Assembly: GCF_005503535.1 (NCBI RefSeq)
Contig: NZ_SCNN01000017.1
Coordinates: 78,498-142,497, forward strand
DNA from: Mesorhizobium comanense
GTDB lineage: Bacteria; Pseudomonadota; Alphaproteobacteria; Rhizobiales; Rhizobiaceae
DNA: 64,000 bases
Direction: 5' to 3'
Part shown: in pieces, positions 16,306-25,328 of the stretch
How positions within the stretch are numbered: the stretch's first letter is position 1
How the letters are laid out: the number at the start of each line of letters is the position of its first letter
Notes under the pieces: generated by a model
What the model was told of the DNA's origin: nothing
The model's input: only the letters and a program-made list of their open reading frames with translations
Databases searched by the model: none
Translations under genes and position numbers: made by a program

Positions 16306-16530
16306 TCAATCGTCGGCGGCCGGCGTCAACTCAAGTTCCGCAGGCGTCAGCCCCTGCCGCAACTGGCTGAGGCGGAATTCGTCGACCCAGTAGGCCTCGC
16401 CGTCCACCAGCACGCGGGCGCTGTAGGCGCCATTCGCGAAGCTCTGCGCGGTGATGTAGACCTTATGGCGATCGAGCGCCTTGCGCACGGCGGCGCGCTT
16501 GGCATTCTGGCCGATGACGGGACTGAACAT
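16306..16530 (-). CDS. Small hypothetical protein
   Basis: This 74-aa soluble protein has no signal peptide. The start at 16530 follows GAGGGCAGC at a workable distance. The sequence is rich in basic residues at the N-terminus (NAKRAAVRKALDRHKVYI) and has an acidic tail (PAELELTPAADD), with an alternating beta-like centre (ARVLVDGEAYWVDEFRLS). I do not recognise the family. It is flanked by ligD upstream repeats and a Flp pilin gene. Confidence 0.6.
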   Translation of the reverse strand: MFSPVIGQNAKRAAVRKALDRHKVYITAQSFANGAYSARVLVDGEAYWVDEFRLSQLRQGLTPAELELTPAADD

Positions 16531-16629
16531 GATGCTGCCCTCGGTCGCCTTTCGAACGCAACACGGCCGCTTCCGCAGCCTGGCGACGGCAGAAGGATGC
16601 AGGAGACCCGCCGTCCTGTCAATTTGGCC

Positions 16630-16806
16630 TTACGAACCGCTGCTGTTGAGCTTTGTGCCGATCGCGGTGAACTTGCCGTTGATCGCATTGCCGAGCGCGC
16701 CGGCGCCGGTGATGATGGCAAGCGCGATGAGGGCGGCGATCAGGCCGTATTCGATGGCGGTCGCGCCGGATTCGTCCCGGATGAAACGGGAAACTGTTGC
16801 TGGCAT
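16630..16806 (-). CDS. Flp family type IVb pilin
   Basis: This 58-aa protein begins MPATVSRFIRDESGATAIEY and continues with a hydrophobic helix (GLIAALIALAIITGAGALGN) and a short polar tail ending NSSGS. The GxxxxEY prepilin peptidase motif (GATAIEY, cleavage after Gly14) and the following helix define Flp pilins, subunits of Tad/Flp adhesive pili. No cpa/tad assembly gene is nearby, so this is an orphan pilin copy dependent on a locus elsewhere. The gene is below common length cut-offs and easy to miss. Confidence 0.88.
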   Translation of the reverse strand: MPATVSRFIRDESGATAIEYGLIAALIALAIITGAGALGNAINGKFTAIGTKLNSSGS

Positions 16807-16957
16807 TGCAGGCCCCTGATGACTGATCCCTCACGCAACCCAATAGCGACCGCAAGTTGCAGTTCGGTTAAGTTTTGCCAGTCTTTTTAAGACCTTCCAG
16901 GACCGCATTGAATCAGGATTTGAAGTCCGGGCGCTGATTGCGAAGCCCCGGAGCGGA

Positions 16958-18148
16958 TCAGTTCTTCAGCCGCCGCAGCTTGCGCATCACGCCCTGCACG
17001 GCCTTGTACAAAGCCGGTCTGGAACGCACGTAGAGCTCGGTCTTGCCGCGCAGCCTGATATAGCCGGTCGCGCCCCTGCCCTTCAGCGTCATCGCCTCGC
17101 ACAGCTCGGCCAGCACGGCACTCGAGGCGCCGATATGCTGCTTGTATCCCTGGCTGCCGACCGAGAGGTCGAAATAGTCGAGCCCCTGGGCGCGCGCCCA
17201 CATCATCAGCTTGCCGATGGTCGTCAGGCCGGGCGAGGCATTGGCCACCGCGTCCTGGTCGATCCCGAGCAGCAGGGCGTGCAAGGTGCCTTGCCTGATC
17301 AGCACATAGATGGAGGCGAGCCAGGCGTCGCCGACGCGCAGGCCGAACAGCCGCACCGAGCCGTCGGACAGGCCCTGCAGGGCGGCGTTGCGGTAGAATT
17401 CGACGACCGGCGCCTGCGTCAGAAGGTCGAAACGCCCGAGTTCGCGAAAGCGGTTGAGCCTGAGCTCCAGCAGCGTGGCGAAATGCTGCTCCACCATGGC
17501 GGGCGTTTCAGCTTCAACCAATGCGAGGCCGCCGAGCTGTTCGAAGCGGCGGCAGTGCTTGTGGAAATTTTTGGCAAACGACGATTTGCAGACGCGCTTG
17601 ATCAGCGTCTCCGGCTCGCCGTGCAGGGCGAGGCCCGAGGCGATCTGGATGGAATCGCGCGACATGGAAAGCAGCGCCAGCGGATTGGCGACGCCATGGA
17701 TCTGCTGGGGAATGCCGGCGACATGGATGCGGTCGGCCGGCGGCAGCACGGCGCGCGCCGCCGCCCAGGCGGCGTCGGCGCTCTCCCTTGTCCACGGCCT
17801 GGCATCGGCCAGCAGCGGCGCGGAATAATCGCACACGCCGCGGCTCAGCCATTCGATGACATAGTGGCCGAGCGCCCGGCGCCGCATCAGCGGCAACAGC
17901 ATCACCGGCGCGCCTGTCGCCGCCTCGCGAACCTCGACGACGAGCAGATCGGCGCTTCTGGGCATCAGCCGTTCGGCGATCCCCTCCACCCAGGCGAAGG
18001 ACTGGTGGCCGGTGCACAGGCCGGTCGTCTCGAAGCGCAACCAAAGCGGCTTGACGGTCTCGAAGCTGGTGTGCAGCCGGGCCGTATAGCGCGCGACGGC
18101 GCTCACGCTGGCCGCCACCGGGGAAGCCACTTCGCCCGGCTCGTCCAT
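16958..18148 (-). CDS. GNAT/BioF2-like acyltransferase (CelD-BcsL type), copy 2
   Basis: The protein is about 396 aa. The start MDEPGEVASP at 18148 is chosen because GAGAAAGG lies about 8 nt upstream; a GTG at 18223 would overlap the preceding gene. The C-terminal half fits the acetyltransferase-6 (BioF2-like) domain of cellulose/polysaccharide-associated proteins: LKRVC-type basic patch IKRVCKSSFAKNFHKHCRR, LTQAPVVEFYRNAALQGLSD, RLFGLRVGDAWLASIYVL, and the final helix region GLDYFDLSVGSQGYKQHIGA. It probably acylates a polysaccharide or lipid precursor in the cytosol. It is a tandem paralogue of 18210-19436 (about 55-60% identical by eye) at the end of the polysaccharide operon. Confidence 0.85.
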   Translation of the reverse strand: MDEPGEVASPVAASVSAVARYTARLHTSFETVKPLWLRFETTGLCTGHQSFAWVEGIAERLMPRSADLLVVEVREAATGAPVMLLPLMRRRALGHYVIEWLSRGVCDYSAPLLADARPWTRESADAAWAAARAVLPPADRIHVAGIPQQIHGVANPLALLSMSRDSIQIASGLALHGEPETLIKRVCKSSFAKNFHKHCRRFEQLGGLALVEAETPAMVEQHFATLLELRLNRFRELGRFDLLTQAPVVEFYRNAALQGLSDGSVRLFGLRVGDAWLASIYVLIRQGTLHALLLGIDQDAVANASPGLTTIGKLMMWARAQGLDYFDLSVGSQGYKQHIGASSAVLAELCEAMTLKGRGATGYIRLRGKTELYVRSRPALYKAVQGVMRKLRRLKN

Positions 18149-18209
18149 CGTGGCGGCCTTTCTCAATGCCTGGCTTGCCACATGCTTCTCCTGTTCTTCT
18201 GGTCCGCTC

Positions 18210-19436
18210 TCAACATCCTCCACGCAAGCGCCTTACACCCCGCATCGTCCCCTGGACCGCTTTCAGCAGCCTTGGGTTGGAGCGCACGAAGGCCTCGGTC
18301 CGGCTGCGGACATTGATGGCGGTGCTTGCCACACCGCCCCGCATCGTGAACCCGTGGCAGAGTTCGGCCAGAACCGAACCCTTGGCGCCCATGTGTTCCT
18401 TGTAGCCCTGGCTGCCGACCGACAGGTCGAAATAGCCGAAGCCCTGCCCGCGCGACCATTCTATCAGCCGGCCCATGATCAGAAGGCCCGGCGAGACATT
18501 CGGCACCGCGTTCTGGTCGATGGCTATCATCAAGGCATGAACGGTGCCTTGATGCACGACCAGATATTGCACGGCGATGAAGGCCCCGCCGAGGCGCAGG
18601 CCGAAGAGCCGCACTGATCCGTCCGCGAGGCCCTGAAGTGCCGCGTTGCGGTAGAAGTCGACGGCCGCGCTTTGGGTCAGCAGGTCGAAGCGGCCCATTT
18701 CGCGAAAACGTTCGAGCCGCAAGCGCACCAGTTCGCCGAAGATCTGTTCGACCAGGGCCGGCGTGCCGGCCTCGACCAGTTGCAGGTCGCCCAGCCGCTC
18801 GAGCCGGCGCCAGTCCTTGTTGAAGGCCTTGACGAAGGACGGCCTGCATACGCGCTTGAGGACGGTTTCCGGCTCGCCGTCGATGGCGAGCCCGAATGTC
18901 GTGTGGATGGACTCGCGCGTCGCCGCCAGCAGGGCCATGGGATTGGCGACATCGCCGATGGTTTGCGGAATTCCCGTGATGTGGACGCGGTCCGCCGGCG
19001 GCAGCACCGACCGCACGGCGGCCCAGGCGGCCTGCGCGGATTGCGCCGTCCACGGCCTGGCATCGGCCAGAAGCGGCGCCGAATAGTCGCAGACGCCGCA
19101 GCTCAGCCATTCGATCACGCGATGCCGGAAAGCCGGCCGCCGCATCAGCGGCACCAGCATGCGGGGGGCGCCGGTCGCGGCGTCCCGCACCTCCACGATG
19201 AGCGGCTCGGCGCCGTCAGCCATCAGCCGGGCGACGATTCCCTCGGCCCAGGCGAAGTGCTGATGGGCGGTGCACACGCCGTTCAGTTGCAGGCGCAGCC
19301 AGAGCGGCCTCGCCGTCTCCAGGCTGGTGTGGAGGCGCGCCGTATAGGCGTCGTTCGCCGCCGCTGAACCGGAATGGGCGACTTGCCCGTCAGGCAAACC
19401 GGTCGCCACGGCAATTTGCACTGCCTCGACTGCCAC
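18210..19436 (-). CDS. GNAT/BioF2-like acyltransferase (CelD-BcsL type), copy 1
   Basis: The protein is 408 aa. The GTG start at 19436 has AGGAGAGG five bases upstream, 10 bp after the flippase stop. It carries the same domain as its paralogue: CDYSAPLLADARPW, VLKRVCRPSFVKAFNKDWRR, LTQSAAVDFYRNAALQGLAD, RLFGLRLGGAFIAVQYLVVH, FGYFDLSVGSQGYKEHMGA. It is predicted to transfer an acyl group to a surface glycan component. Two diverged copies side by side suggest different positions or acyl donors. Confidence 0.86.
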   Translation of the reverse strand: MAVEAVQIAVATGLPDGQVAHSGSAAANDAYTARLHTSLETARPLWLRLQLNGVCTAHQHFAWAEGIVARLMADGAEPLIVEVRDAATGAPRMLVPLMRRPAFRHRVIEWLSCGVCDYSAPLLADARPWTAQSAQAAWAAVRSVLPPADRVHITGIPQTIGDVANPMALLAATRESIHTTFGLAIDGEPETVLKRVCRPSFVKAFNKDWRRLERLGDLQLVEAGTPALVEQIFGELVRLRLERFREMGRFDLLTQSAAVDFYRNAALQGLADGSVRLFGLRLGGAFIAVQYLVVHQGTVHALMIAIDQNAVPNVSPGLLIMGRLIEWSRGQGFGYFDLSVGSQGYKEHMGAKGSVLAELCHGFTMRGGVASTAINVRSRTEAFVRSNPRLLKAVQGTMRGVRRLRGGC

Positions 19437-19445
19437 GTCCCTCTC

Positions 19446-20747
19446 CTATCGTTTCGCCGGCGCGAACGTGACCGCCCGCCGCCACGAGCCAAGCAGGCTG
19501 TTGCGCTGCTTGTCGGGATGTTCGATGTTCCATATGCGGTGATGCGCGAAGTACCAGGACAGCGCGAGCACGAAGGTCTCGGAGACCGCGGAACCCAGCA
19601 GCGCCCATGGCGGCGACGCGATCGCGAGCAGGATGGCGATCAGCGCCAGTCCCACGATCGCCCCGCCCGTCGTGATGAAGGCCACGATGCGGAAATCCCC
19701 GAGGATCTCCAGCACGATGCGCGGCATGATGTAGAGCATGATCGGCACGAAATTGGCGATCACGAAAAGCCCGATGAACCCGACCGAGGCATCCTGCAGA
19801 GCCTGCGACCTTATCATCGGCAGCAAGAACAGGATGGCGCAGCCATAGACGAGGCCGCCGGCGCCCATGACCAGCGACCACATCTTGGCCTGCGCCCAGA
19901 CGCGGCGCGTCTCGTTCCTGCTCATCAGCTTGGCGAGTTCGGGCTGGGTCATGTTGACGAAGGCGAGGCTGATGATGCGCAGCGGCGCAAACAGCACCAG
20001 CACCGCCGCCAGCGGCGCGTAGGCGGCAGGCCCGGCGATGCCCGCCACCAGCAGCGCCAGGCATTGGCCCTGGATGTTGGTGGTGGTAGCGCTGAAGGCC
20101 GACCAGCAGAGCTGCCGCCAGAGCTTCACATAGCGCCGGCGCGTCGGCATGCGGAAGGAGACGCGCAGCGTGCGGCGCGCCAGGCGCACGAGCATGGCAA
20201 TGCCGATCACGTTCGCGGCGGCGAGCGCGTAGAACACGCTCTGCAGCACATCCTTGCCCATCCAGACCGCCAGTCCGGCGAGAAGCGTGCCGGCCACGGT
20301 GAAGGCGGCGTCGCTGATGGAAACGGTGACCTGCTGGCGGCGGGCGAAGAAGGCCGTGCGCATATGGCTGCGCAGCGACCAGGCGCCGACGAAGCAGCCG
20401 GCTGCGAGCCCGCTGGGGTCGCCCAACAGATGCATCAATATGCCGGTGCCCACAGCCATCAGCAGCGCCACCACCAGGGCGGCCGAGCCGAAGGCCACGT
20501 CATGGGCATCGACGCCGGCGCTGTTGGTGCTCTTGCCCATCCATATCGAGGCGGGCACGGCGGTGAGCGACCTGATATAGGACAGGCCGACGCCGCCCAT
20601 CACCATGGCGATGGCAAACAGGCCGTAGCCCTGCGCCGACAGCATGTGCAGCAGCATGAGGTTGAGAGCGAAGTGAAAACCGCTCTGCATGGCCTCGCCG
20701 CCGATCATCAGCACGAGGCGCCGCACCAGATGGCCAGGGAACTTCAC
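19446..20747 (-). CDS. Polysaccharide flippase-like membrane protein (MATE/PST fold)
   Basis: The protein is 433 aa with about 12-14 hydrophobic helices. The GTG start at 20747 overlaps the glycosyltransferase stop (GTGA). It begins MKFPGHLVRRLVLMIGGEAM (GTG-encoded Met), has an amphipathic N-terminus, paired helices (LLHMLSAQGYGLFAIAMVMG) and loops rich in Arg, as in oligosaccharide flippases of the Wzx/PST class, which move lipid-linked repeat units across the inner membrane. Sequence conservation in this family is low, so the call rests on topology and on neighbours (glycosyltransferases, acyltransferases). Confidence 0.8.
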   Translation of the reverse strand: MKFPGHLVRRLVLMIGGEAMQSGFHFALNLMLLHMLSAQGYGLFAIAMVMGGVGLSYIRSLTAVPASIWMGKSTNSAGVDAHDVAFGSAALVVALLMAVGTGILMHLLGDPSGLAAGCFVGAWSLRSHMRTAFFARRQQVTVSISDAAFTVAGTLLAGLAVWMGKDVLQSVFYALAAANVIGIAMLVRLARRTLRVSFRMPTRRRYVKLWRQLCWSAFSATTTNIQGQCLALLVAGIAGPAAYAPLAAVLVLFAPLRIISLAFVNMTQPELAKLMSRNETRRVWAQAKMWSLVMGAGGLVYGCAILFLLPMIRSQALQDASVGFIGLFVIANFVPIMLYIMPRIVLEILGDFRIVAFITTGGAIVGLALIAILLAIASPPWALLGSAVSETFVLALSWYFAHHRIWNIEHPDKQRNSLLGSWRRAVTFAPAKR

Positions 20748-21925
20748 GACCGTGTCTCCGCCTGGCGAGAGGTCGCCGCCCTGCCCGGCCTGGCCAGCGT
20801 CGTCTTGAGCTTGTCGGCGGCGATCGCCGCGATCGCGGCGGCGGCGACCGGCTCGCTGAACACCGTCTCGTAGCGCCTGCGGCCGGCGGCGACGAAGCCG
20901 CTCCAATCCTGCGGCCGCAGGATGATGTCGCGCAATTTCGCCGCCAGCGCGGCAGCATTGCCGGGCGGAACATGCCAGCCGGTCTCGCCGTCGGCCACCA
21001 CTTCCACCAGCCCGCCGATCGCCGACACCAGCGGCGGCCGGCCATAGGCCATCGCCTCGATTGCAACGCGCCCGAGCGACTCGGGACGACGCGACGGCAC
21101 GGTGACTATGTCGGCCCAGCGGTAGTGCTCGGAAGGGTCCGGGATGAAGGGCAAGGCGCTGACCTGTCCGGCCAGCCCCATGGTCTCGACCAGTTCGGCC
21201 AGCGCGCGCTCGCGCTCGGTGCTTTCGAAGGCGCTGCCGACCAGCCGGACCTCGATCCTGGACTTCAGTTCCGCCGGCATCGACGCGATCGCCTCGAGCA
21301 GCACCTCCTGGCCCTTGATCCGGTTGATGCGGCCAAGCAGCAACACGCGCAGCGGGCGCTTGCCGTCATAGGTCATGGCCTCGGGCGCAGCCGGGCCGGC
21401 GACGCCGTTATAGACGACATGCGAGCGCGCCGACTTCGGCTCGCCGAACGCGGCGCGCGTGGCGCGCGAATTGAAGATGAGGTCGGCATGGCTCCAGTGC
21501 ATCAGGCCGACGAGCACGCGGCGCATCGCGCCCTCGGGTATCTCGTGGATATGCAGCACCGCCTTTTGCGGCAGGAACCGCGCGGCCAGCGCGTAATCGG
21601 CCACGATCGAGGTGTTGACATAGGTGAGGTCGCAGGCGCGCATGCGCCGCCATGCCCTCGCCACCGCGACCGGCAGCCGCGCCATTTCGACCGTGGCAAG
21701 GCGCATGATCGCCTGCCTGCGCAGCACCCAGAGCGGCTCGAAGACGATCCGGCTGGCATGCGGTTCGAGAATCTGGACGATCGGTCCGCTTCGCGGCAGC
21801 ACCACCTCGATGTCGGCCGAAGGGAACGCGGCGCGCAACGCAGCCACGCTTTCCGCGAAGCTGCGGTCGGAACCGTAGAGTTCATAGCCCTGATGGATGC
21901 AGGCAATCCGCATATTCACATGCAT
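20744..21925 (-). CDS. Glycosyltransferase family 4 (GT-B)
   Basis: This is a 393-aa retaining glycosyltransferase. The start is at MHVNMRIACIHQGYELYGSD (ATG 21925; a second ATG at 21913 is possible). The acceptor domain contains DLTYVNTSIVADYALAARF and LHIHEIPEG. The donor domain has LRVLLLGRINRIKGQEVLLE, ALPFIPDPSEHYRWADIVTV and the EX7E-type PSRRPESLGRVAIEAMAYGR. It probably adds a sugar to the lipid-linked repeat of the neighbouring polysaccharide pathway. It is the first gene of a four-gene minus-strand operon and is divergent from the glycosyltransferase at 22305. Confidence 0.9.
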   Translation of the reverse strand: MHVNMRIACIHQGYELYGSDRSFAESVAALRAAFPSADIEVVLPRSGPIVQILEPHASRIVFEPLWVLRRQAIMRLATVEMARLPVAVARAWRRMRACDLTYVNTSIVADYALAARFLPQKAVLHIHEIPEGAMRRVLVGLMHWSHADLIFNSRATRAAFGEPKSARSHVVYNGVAGPAAPEAMTYDGKRPLRVLLLGRINRIKGQEVLLEAIASMPAELKSRIEVRLVGSAFESTERERALAELVETMGLAGQVSALPFIPDPSEHYRWADIVTVPSRRPESLGRVAIEAMAYGRPPLVSAIGGLVEVVADGETGWHVPPGNAAALAAKLRDIILRPQDWSGFVAAGRRRYETVFSEPVAAAAIAAIAADKLKTTLARPGRAATSRQAETRS

Positions 21926-22304
21926 CTTTCTGTCAGGGGTGGTTTGACGATCCCGCCGCCTGACGGTATCAGCGACCGGATACTTCAAGTCCAACACCCC
22001 TTTGGACTTCACTGGTGGCCAGTATGGTCAAGACACGGAAGTAGAAACCGGATCGCCACACCAATGCTGCACGCCTCCGCCGATTTTGGCGCACAGAAGT
22101 CCTCTAGCAAGGATTATGCCGGGCCTGATTTGTCTGTTGGCTGGTTGCCAGACCCCGGCAATGCCTCGTTTCGACACACATACGCGTGGAAAGTTGACCG
22201 ATAGTGAAACAACCGAGGCGTTCGGAACAAATATTTTACAACCCTAATGCAAGGATGGCCGTGACCGGGTCTGGCGGACACGCCGCAAGGCCGCGGTTTT
22301 TGAA
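21926..22304. other. Divergent intergenic region of the polysaccharide locus
   Basis: These 379 bp separate the minus-strand operon from the plus-strand glycosyltransferase and must hold both promoters. The part at 22190-22260 is AT-richer (CAAATATTTTACAACCC) than surroundings and is the best promoter zone. I could not match a confident -35/-10 pair, EcfG or sigma-54 site. An 81-codon open frame from 22002 shows no conserved feature. Confidence 0.4.
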
Positions 22305-23525
22305 ATGATTGAGCCCTCCACAGCGGATCGAGCGGACCCGAAAGCGCCAACCAAGATGAAACCGGAACAGCCATCCATCCTGATCCTGGGGACGCGCGGC
22401 ATCCCCGCGGCCCATGGCGGCTTCGAGACCTTCGCCGAGAAACTGGCGCTGTTCTTGGTCGGACGCGGCTGGAAGGTCGGCGTCTACTGCCAGGACGAGG
22501 TCGAGCGGGTGGACCAGCGGGTGCGCACCGACACCTGGCGCGGCATCGACCTGATCCACGTCCAGGTCGCCTCGAAAGGCCCGCGCGCCACGCTCGAGTT
22601 CGACTGGCAATGCGTTCTCGACGCCGCCCGGCGGCCGGGCGTGTGCCTGGTGCTCGGTTATAATGGCGCGGTCTTCCTCACCTGGCTCAGGCTGATGCGG
22701 CGCAAGGTCATCACCAACATGGACGGCATCGAGTGGCGCCGCCCCAAATGGGGGCCGGCGGCGCGAAGCTGGTTCTGGCTCAACGAATGGATCGGCGCCT
22801 GGGCCTCGCATCGCCTCGTCGCCGATCATCCGGTCATCGCCGACCATCTGGCGACGCGGCGGCCGCGCAAGGCCATCTCAACCATCACCTATGGCGCCGA
22901 CCCGGTGACCTCGGCGCCGGAAGCGCCGGTGCGCGCGCTGGGCCTCGAACCCGGCAAATACCTGATCTCGATCGCGCGCATCGAGCCCGACAACAACATC
23001 CTGCCGATCGTCGAGGCCTTCCGCGGCCAGAAGAGCGACATGAAGCTGGTGGTGCTGGGCACGCTGTCCGACCAGATCCCCTATCACGTCGCGGTCCGCA
23101 AGGCAGCCGATGCCTCGGTGGTGCTGCCCGGCGCCATATACGACCAGGCGGCGGTGAAGGCGCTTCGCTATCACGCGCGCGCCTATATGCATGGCCACAC
23201 GGTCGGCGGCACCAACCCGTCGCTGGTCGAGGCGCTGGCCGCCGGCAACATGGTGATCGCGCACGACAATCCCTACAACAGGTGGACCGCGGGTGCTGCC
23301 GCCATCTTCTTCAAGGACACGGCAGGCTGCGCCGAGGCAATGCGGCGGGCGATGGAGGATGACGCCCTGGTCGCGGCCTGCGGCGAAGCGGCCCGCACGC
23401 GCGCCCGCGAAGCCTTCCGCTGGGAAGACGTGCTGCTGGCCTATGAGACCGAGGCCTACCGGCTGCTCGGCGTGAAAGCGGCGCGGCCGGCCGGCATCGA
23501 GCGCGCCTCGCCCGGCGCGGTATGA
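22305..23525 (+). CDS. DUF1972-family glycosyltransferase
   Basis: This 406-aa GT-B enzyme resembles rhamnosyltransferases of exopolysaccharide clusters. Its N-terminus after a short extension reads SILILGTRGIPAAHGGFETF, the signature of the DUF1972 acceptor domain, followed by FDWQCVLDAARRPGVCLVLG and TNMDGIEWRRPKWGPAARSW. The C-terminal donor domain has YLISIARIEPDNNILPIVEA, YMHGHTVGGTNPSLVEALAA and AHDNPYNRW. The acidic ExxxxxE region is replaced by the GGTNPSLVEAL variant normal for this family. It overlaps the GH5 gene by 4 bp (ATGA). Confidence 0.9.
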   Translation: MIEPSTADRADPKAPTKMKPEQPSILILGTRGIPAAHGGFETFAEKLALFLVGRGWKVGVYCQDEVERVDQRVRTDTWRGIDLIHVQVASKGPRATLEFDWQCVLDAARRPGVCLVLGYNGAVFLTWLRLMRRKVITNMDGIEWRRPKWGPAARSWFWLNEWIGAWASHRLVADHPVIADHLATRRPRKAISTITYGADPVTSAPEAPVRALGLEPGKYLISIARIEPDNNILPIVEAFRGQKSDMKLVVLGTLSDQIPYHVAVRKAADASVVLPGAIYDQAAVKALRYHARAYMHGHTVGGTNPSLVEALAAGNMVIAHDNPYNRWTAGAAAIFFKDTAGCAEAMRRAMEDDALVAACGEAARTRAREAFRWEDVLLAYETEAYRLLGVKAARPAGIERASPGAV

Positions 23526-24787
23526 CCAGCTGGTCGCGGCGGCGGCTGCTGGGGACGGCGCTGGCGCCCGCCATCGCCGCGATCGCGCCGCTCGCCGCCA
23601 CGCCGGCAGCGCGTGCCGCCACCGGTGAGTGGCGCTTCCGCCGGGGCGTCAACGCCTGGCCCTGGTTCGCGCTGACGCGCGAATTCCCCGCGCCGCGCAC
23701 CGACTATGCCTGGCCGCCCTTCCAGACGCAGCGCCCGGTGCCGACACCAGACGACCTCCGCCGGCTGCGCGCCAGCGGCCTCGACTTCATCCGCATCCCG
23801 GTCGACCCCGGCCCGTTCCTGGCCGGCGACGCGGCGACGCGCGGCAAGCTGCTGGACATGCTGGACGCGGCCGTCTCCGCCGCGCTCGACGCCGGCCTCG
23901 GCGTCATCGTCAACGTGCAGGCCAATGCCGCCACCCATTACTGGAACCCCGACCGCATGGTCTCCAGCACCGCCGCGCCGGAATTCGAAGCCTATCGCGG
24001 CCTGGTCGGCGAGCTCGCGGGCCGGCTGCAGCGCTTCACGCCTGGCATGGTGGCGCTGGAACCGGTCAACGAGCCGGCGCAATCCTGCTCCTCCAACGTC
24101 TGGTCGCAAGTCCAGGCCGCGCTGCTGACGGCGGCCCGGGCATCGTCCGCGACCTTGCCGCTGGTGGTCACCGGCGGCTGCGGCTCGATGGTCTCCGGGC
24201 TCGCCGCGCTCGACCCGGCGCCGCTGGCCGCCTTCGAGCCGATCCTGTTCACCTTCCACTTCTACGAACCCTATCTGTTCAGCCACCAGGGCGCGCCGTG
24301 GATGCGCGAACCCGTCTACCGCGCGCTGAACAACGTGCCCTGGCCTGCCTCCGCCGGCTCGCTCGAACAGACGCTGGCCTCGGTGCGGGCGCGCATGGCC
24401 GGGGATACCGAGACCTCCGAGGCCGACAAGAAGGCCGCCTATGCCGAAACCGAGCGCGTGCTGAAAGTCTATTTCGACGCACGGCCCGACCGCTGGTTCA
24501 TCGACAAATATCTCGACCAGGCGCGCGCCTGGGCCGACGCCCACGGCATCGCGCCCGAACGCGTCATCATGGGCGAATTCGGCGCCCTGCGCACCGACGC
24601 CCGCTACACCGCCGCCCCCAACCCCGACCGCGCCCGCTATATCGCCGATGTCAGGCAAAGCGCCGAGGCCGCCGGCTTCTCCTGGGCCTTCTGGGACCTC
24701 TTCGACGGCATGGGCATGATGGACGACAACACGCGAGCGCTCGATCCGGCGATGGTCGATGCGCTGGGATTGAGGATGGTGGAGTAG
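23522..24787 (+). CDS. Exported GH5-like glycoside hydrolase (cellulase family)
   Basis: The protein is 421 aa. The N-terminus has a Tat-type signal (SRRRLLGTALAPAIAAIAPL). The TIM-barrel catalytic residues are visible: acid/base Glu184 in EPVNEP, His246/Tyr248 in FTFHFYEPY, nucleophile Glu352 in MGEFGA, plus LDFIRIPVDPGPF and the C-terminal WAFWDLFDGMGMMDD. It probably cuts a beta-linked glycan in the periplasm, as exopolysaccharide-locus hydrolases do to control chain length or clear misrouted polymer. It is translationally coupled to the preceding glycosyltransferase. Confidence 0.9.
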   Translation: MTSWSRRRLLGTALAPAIAAIAPLAATPAARAATGEWRFRRGVNAWPWFALTREFPAPRTDYAWPPFQTQRPVPTPDDLRRLRASGLDFIRIPVDPGPFLAGDAATRGKLLDMLDAAVSAALDAGLGVIVNVQANAATHYWNPDRMVSSTAAPEFEAYRGLVGELAGRLQRFTPGMVALEPVNEPAQSCSSNVWSQVQAALLTAARASSATLPLVVTGGCGSMVSGLAALDPAPLAAFEPILFTFHFYEPYLFSHQGAPWMREPVYRALNNVPWPASAGSLEQTLASVRARMAGDTETSEADKKAAYAETERVLKVYFDARPDRWFIDKYLDQARAWADAHGIAPERVIMGEFGALRTDARYTAAPNPDRARYIADVRQSAEAAGFSWAFWDLFDGMGMMDDNTRALDPAMVDALGLRMVE

Positions 24788-24822
24788 GCTCCGTTCCATA
24801 CGGGCAATCGTCGAGTTCCTTC

Positions 24823-25140
24823 GCGCCCCCCTCTGTCCTGCAGGGCATCTCCCCCATGCCGCGCTGGTCGACCCCCACTCCGTCTCGGCTTCGCCGAGAC
24901 ACCTCTCCCCCGATCGACGGGGGAGAGGAAAGGCGCCAAACTTTGTACCGTCGACGCTCTTCCAGCAACGCTCCCTTCCTTTCCCTCCGGAGGGGGGGAA
25001 GGTGGCGCTGCGAAGCAGCGACGGATTGGGGGAACCACATCGCAACAAAGCCTCCGGCCGATCGGTCACGCCAGTCACGCAAGACGGGTGCATAGCGTAG
25101 CGTCGATCGGGAAAGATGCCCGGCAGGGCAGAGGGGCGCG
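24823..25140. mobile_element. Type B repeat nested inside a split type A repeat
   Basis: The outer arms GCGCCCCCCTCTGTCCTGCA (24823 on) and GATGCCCGGCAGGGCAGAGG (25115 on) are the two halves of a type A element. Between them lies a complete type B element (24861-25040). The B element has the marks CTGGTCGACCCCCACTCCGT, CTCGGCTTCGCCGAGA, CCTCTCCCCCGATCGACGGG, TCCCTTCCTTTCCCTCCGGA and TCGCTGCTTCGCAGCG (here as its complement). This shows that B moved into A. The remaining 25141-25328 has no gene that I can see. Confidence 0.7.
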
Positions 25141-25328
25141 CCGTAGAGCGCTACCTTCATCCCGCTTGCGCGCCAACCCGCCATCGGTAACCTGACGCCA
25201 GCGCCCCCGCGCATGCACTCACGGGCGCCGGCGCCGGATGTCGGAATCAGGCGCCAGCCCGGCGCATTTCTCACCGAATCCCGCCCGCCCCGGCACTAAG
25301 CTGGGCTTGTTGACTGACGGAGATCTGC

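Noticed and set aside
14827..16890. 687-codon open frame on the plus strand
   Set aside because: It is antisense to ligD and runs into repeats and the pilin gene; no conserved motif.
22002..22247. 81-codon ORF in the divergent intergenic region
   Set aside because: No RBS or recognisable domain, and it occupies the region needed for two promoters.
23629..25095. 488-codon frame within and beyond the GH5 gene
   Set aside because: It is the +1 frame of GH5, Arg/Ala/Gly-rich, and it continues into the nested repeats.
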